Shown: positions 4,901 to 6,654 of the stretch, one piece after another | How positions within the stretch are numbered: the stretch's first letter is position 1 | Layout: the number at the start of each line of letters is the position of its first letter | Assembly: GCA_030429325.1 (NCBI GenBank) | Contig: JAUICT010000119.1 | Location: forward strand, 1-6,654 | Reading direction: 5' to 3' | DNA: 6,654 nt | Source of the DNA: Bacteroidia bacterium | Lineage (GTDB): Bacteria; Bacteroidota; Bacteroidia; Flavobacteriales; Flavobacteriaceae | The notes under the pieces: generated by a model | What the model was told of the DNA's origin: nothing | The model's database searches: none | What the model saw: the letters and a program-made list of their open reading frames with translations, nothing else | Made by a program: the position numbers and the translations under genes

Positions 4901-4944
4901 GGTCTGAGATTTCTCACTTTCGCCACGCTCAGTTCGAAATGACA
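4901..4944 (-). repeat. degenerate REP-like repeat copy at the promoter edge
   Basis: On the minus strand it starts TGTCATTTCGAACTGAGCGT and ends in GAGAAATCTCAGACC, sharing the TGTCATxTCGA start, the GAGCG element and the GAGA-ATCT end with the other copies. It starts about 10 bp from the nearer operator dyad (4955-4970), so the presumed 5' end of the repressor mRNA falls in or next to it. Confidence 0.6.
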
Positions 4945-4947
4945 TTG

Positions 4948-4978
4948 CTAATATAACTAAATATTTAGTTTAAACTAA
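4948..4978 (-). promoter_or_regulatory. possible promoter of the BlaI/BlaR1-like operon
   Basis: On the minus strand TTAG (4978-4975) is followed, after 19 bases, by TATATTAG (4955-4948). The Bacteroidota promoter consensus is TTTG, about 19-21 bases, TAnnTTTG, so both boxes deviate by one base. The region is very A/T-rich and overlaps both operator dyads, which fits a repressed promoter. With these boxes transcription would begin near 4941. Confidence 0.35.
4955..4970. promoter_or_regulatory. operator dyad 1, probable BlaI-type repressor site
   Basis: AACTAAATATTTAGTT is a perfect 16-bp palindrome, suited to a winged-helix dimer. It lies 182 bp upstream of the repressor start and overlaps the proposed promoter. 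The assignment to this repressor is inferred from position and from the matching second dyad. Confidence 0.7.
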
Positions 4979-4988
4979 TTTTTTAGTT
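4973..4988. promoter_or_regulatory. operator dyad 2, probable BlaI-type repressor site
   Basis: AACTAATTTTTTAGTT has the same outer half-sites AACTAA and TTAGTT as dyad 1, with the same 16-bp size; only the central bases differ. The two sites are 18 bp apart centre to centre, with 2 bp between them, so two dimers could sit on adjacent turns. The upstream edge is 2 bp from the T-tract of the receptor-gene terminator. Confidence 0.68.
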
Positions 4989-4990
4989 GA

Positions 4991-5029
4991 AAAAAATAAA
5001 AAATCCGCCAGTGGTGTTTACTGACGGAT
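4991..5029 (-). terminator. intrinsic terminator after the TonB-dependent receptor gene
   Basis: ATCCGCCAGT (5003-5012) and ACTGACGGAT (5020-5029) form a 10-bp stem around a 7-base loop. On the minus-strand RNA the single irregular pair is a G-U wobble, whereas on the plus-strand RNA it is a C-A mismatch. On the minus strand the stem is followed directly by TTTTTTATTTTTTT. Both facts point to termination of minus-strand transcripts from the receptor gene, whose stop codon is 182 nt upstream. Confidence 0.88.
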
Positions 5030-5083
5030 AATTATTTATGTCATTAGATTTGTTCTACTTTGCTTTAACGGTTTAAGGTCGAG

Positions 5084-5116
5084 CTGTCATATCGAGCGCA
5101 GTCGAGATGCGAGACC
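5084..5116 (+). repeat. REP-like repeat copy with TCGAGCGCAGTCGAGA core
   Basis: The copy begins TGTCATATCGAGCGCAGTCG and contains, at 5092-5107, the 16-bp core identical to the inverted copy inside hemW (1069-1084). The core contains TCGA-N6-TCGA inverted arms. It lies in the 3' untranslated region of the receptor gene. Confidence 0.78.
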
Positions 5117-5155
5117 AATTCAGAAGTCACAAATTAAAAGCACCTCTCGACTTAA

Positions 5156-5187
5156 GTTCATCTTGAGCGCAGTCGAAAGACTCGAGG
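5156..5187 (+). repeat. REP-like repeat copy, same family and orientation
   Basis: GTTCATCTTGAGCGCAGTCG, followed by AAAGACTCGAGG, shares GAGCGCAGTCGA (5165-5176) with the copies at 5092 and in hemW. CTCTCGACTT just before it (5144-5153) looks like part of another copy in opposite orientation. It lies 25 bp from the receptor stop codon. Confidence 0.7.
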
Positions 5188-5211
5188 CGACAATTGTTGA
5201 CATCAATTTAT

Positions 5212-6654
5212 TTAGAACGTTACGGTAACCTTTCCCCGTAAATAAAAAGGTGTGCCTGGTGTAAAATGAATCTCCTCAAACGAGTTGGGTTCATTGAACA
5301 AACGGCTTTCGGTGGCAAATTGCGTTTCGTTCCATTCGGTGTCAAACAGATTTTCCGCAATCAAGCCAAAAGTCCAATTCTTCAAGGTATAATTCAACGT
5401 GGCATCGGTAACAAAATAGCCTTCGGCTACAATTGAATTGTCCTCGTTGGCCGGTCTATCATCAATATATCGATAATTGATTCCACCGGAGAACCCTTCG
5501 TTATTATTACCCAAAGTAAGTCCACCTACCATGGTAAAGTCGGGAGCCAGTGGAATATAATCTTCACCATCGGCCTCCTCGGTGCTTCGAGCATGGGTAT
5601 AATTGGCATTAGAATACAGATAAAGCCAATCCAAAGGTTGGTAACGGGCTCCTACCTCAATCCCCATCCGTCTGGTTTTTCCACTGGGTTCCACTATGGC
5701 CGCATCACCAACATATACAAACTCTTGATCCAGGAACAAGGTCCACAAAGTAGCATTCAAAACCAATTTGTCAGCTGGTTTTATAATGGTTCCCAAATCC
5801 ACTCCGTAGGCGGCCGGTAAAATGTCCTCACCCCCATTGGCAACTACCACTCTAGTATCGTTGGAATGAAAGCCAATTCCCGTTTTTAGGAAAATTTGCG
5901 TGTTTTCGGTCGGGCTATACATGGTATTGAATTTTGGGCTGAAAGCTACTTTTTCCTCACTTTTACTATCATACAGCTCGCTTAGGTTGTCAACATAATC
6001 AAACCTAAAATAATCCAATCGCAGGGCTGGCTCAAAAGTAAATTTTCCAGATTTGAACTCAGCTCCAGCAAATGCGTAGCCATTTACCTCGTCCACATCG
6101 CCAAAGGCCAAACGTTCCAGCAATTCTTGACGGTTCAAGGTTCGGGATAATTGATTGTCATCTACATTATCATATCGAAAACCAATACCGGCGTTGTATT
6201 TGAACCCCATTTCACCCAAACCGGCCGAATTGTTTTGAAAAATTGTCTTGGCACCTGCCAGCATTCGGTCTTCAAACTGTTTTATCTGATCTCCGTTCAC
6301 AGGGTCTTCCAAGAAAAAGGTAAAGTTGGAATACAGCTCAAAGTTGTAATGGGACACAAAAGCCATGGTGTTTAGGGATTTTCCTGTTCCAAGATTCTTG
6401 GTGTGATTCAAAACAAAGTTGGTTCGGCTCGTTTGCCCACCCTCGGTATCATCAATAGCACCAAAACGACTGATCAACCCTTGGTCAACGGCACGTTGTG
6501 GTATTTGACCCGAAGCATCCCATTTGCTGGAAAAGTGTGAGGCCGTCAACAGCAACTCCTGCTCACCGGGCAAAGCATAGCGGTATCTTCCCAAAATATT
6601 GATTCGGTTAAAGTTCTGCGGCGATTCAAAGGGTCCATCGGTCAAATACAATTC
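5212..6654 (-). CDS. TonB-dependent receptor, C-terminal part (5' end outside window)
   Basis: The frame is open to the right edge and about 480 residues are visible. The N-terminal signal, plug domain and first barrel strands lie outside; the first visible codons (Glu, Leu) are internal, not a start. What is seen is outer-membrane beta-barrel: alternating amphipathic strands, acidic extracellular loops, the family motif GFHSNDTR (about 260-267), an FVYVGDAAIVEPSGKTRRMG strand-turn segment, PDFTMVGGL, the penultimate-strand motif AENLFDTEWNE (432-442), and a C-terminal strand LRGKVTVTF ending in Phe as required for barrel assembly. Such receptors import a scarce ligand (siderophore, vitamin, sugar or metal complex) using TonB-ExbBD energy. 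No SusD partner or other substrate clue is in view, so the ligand is unknown. The DGPFESPQNFNR segment is also typical of this receptor group. The gene ends at its own terminator, so it is transcriptionally separate from the downstream repressor operon. Confidence 0.92.
   Translation of the reverse strand, partial: ELYLTDGPFESPQNFNRINILGRYRYALPGEQELLLTASHFSSKWDASGQIPQRAVDQGLISRFGAIDDTEGGQTSRTNFVLNHTKNLGTGKSLNTMAFVSHYNFELYSNFTFFLEDPVNGDQIKQFEDRMLAGAKTIFQNNSAGLGEMGFKYNAGIGFRYDNVDDNQLSRTLNRQELLERLAFGDVDEVNGYAFAGAEFKSGKFTFEPALRLDYFRFDYVDNLSELYDSKSEEKVAFSPKFNTMYSPTENTQIFLKTGIGFHSNDTRVVVANGGEDILPAAYGVDLGTIIKPADKLVLNATLWTLFLDQEFVYVGDAAIVEPSGKTRRMGIEVGARYQPLDWLYLYSNANYTHARSTEEADGEDYIPLAPDFTMVGGLTLGNNNEGFSGGINYRYIDDRPANEDNSIVAEGYFVTDATLNYTLKNWTFGLIAENLFDTEWNETQFATESRLFNEPNSFEEIHFTPGTPFYLRGKVTVTF

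Larger units (their letters stand above)
4774..5211. other. 438-bp intergenic region rich in repeats and control sites
   Basis: From right to left it holds two REP-like repeats (5187-5084), a stretch with nothing recognised (5083-5030), the receptor terminator (5029-4991), two operator dyads with a possible promoter (4988-4948), two diverged repeats (4944-4861), an A/T-rich stretch with nothing recognised (4860-4813) and a hairpin repeat (4812-4787) just before the repressor start. I see no coding potential in it: frames are short and interrupted by repeats. Confidence 0.75.

Noticed and set aside
4787..5187. CRISPR array
   Set aside because: The repeats are in mixed orientation, diverged and irregularly spaced, with no spacer-repeat periodicity and no cas gene.
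6649..6651. TTG as start codon of the TonB-dependent receptor
   Set aside because: The frame stays open beyond it to the edge of the window, and signal peptide and plug domain are missing, so this is an internal Leu codon.

Overview
The window reads as chromosomal DNA of a marine-type member of the Flavobacteriaceae (Bacteroidota), perhaps close to Muricauda/Flagellimonas. This is inferred from the protein families, the absence of Shine-Dalgarno motifs, A/T-rich leaders, a RuvC and HemW of flavobacterial type, a BlaR1-like protease fused to a TonB-C domain, a large TonB-dependent receptor, and short REP-like repeats with a TCGAGCGCAGTCGAGA core. No ribosomal or tRNA gene is present to fix the taxonomy. 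Except for a gene tail at the left edge, every gene lies on the minus strand, so transcription runs from high to low coordinates.

In transcription order: (i) 6654-5212 is the C-terminal part of an outer-membrane TonB-dependent receptor, followed by three-quarters of an intergenic region holding REP-like repeats and an intrinsic terminator (4991-5029). (ii) 4988-4948 carries two adjacent 16-bp dyads, the likely operators and promoter of a BlaI-type repressor gene (4773-4411), which overlaps by ATGA a BlaR1-like membrane M56 metallopeptidase with a periplasmic TonB-C domain (4414-3002). A strong terminator (2957-2981) closes this two-gene operon. (iii) 2897-2421 encodes a small lipoprotein with a TonB-C-like fold, followed after 4 nt by ruvC (2416-1862, TTG start) and then hemW (1383-241). 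Between ruvC and hemW sits a 478-bp insert-like block containing a four-helix-bundle gene of the 23S-intervening-sequence type, flanked by 32-bp imperfect inverted repeats that abut the hemW start codon on one side and nearly reach the ruvC stop on the other. (iv) The left edge holds the tail of an unidentified AT-rich plus-strand gene and a 47-bp palindrome, convergent with hemW.

Functionally, the BlaI/BlaR1-like pair should be an envelope-sensing switch: the protease detects a signal, cleaves the repressor and frees the operators. Its target here is at least its own operon. RuvC (Holliday-junction resolvase) and HemW (radical-SAM heme chaperone) are housekeeping genes.

The most interesting signals are repetitive DNA that has shaped the genes: a REP-like repeat inserted in frame in hemW, the inverted-repeat-bounded four-helix-bundle cassette splitting ruvC from hemW, the attC-like palindrome after the left-edge gene, and the repeat-loaded leader of the BlaI operon. 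I found no CRISPR array, rRNA, tRNA, transposase or classical defence system.
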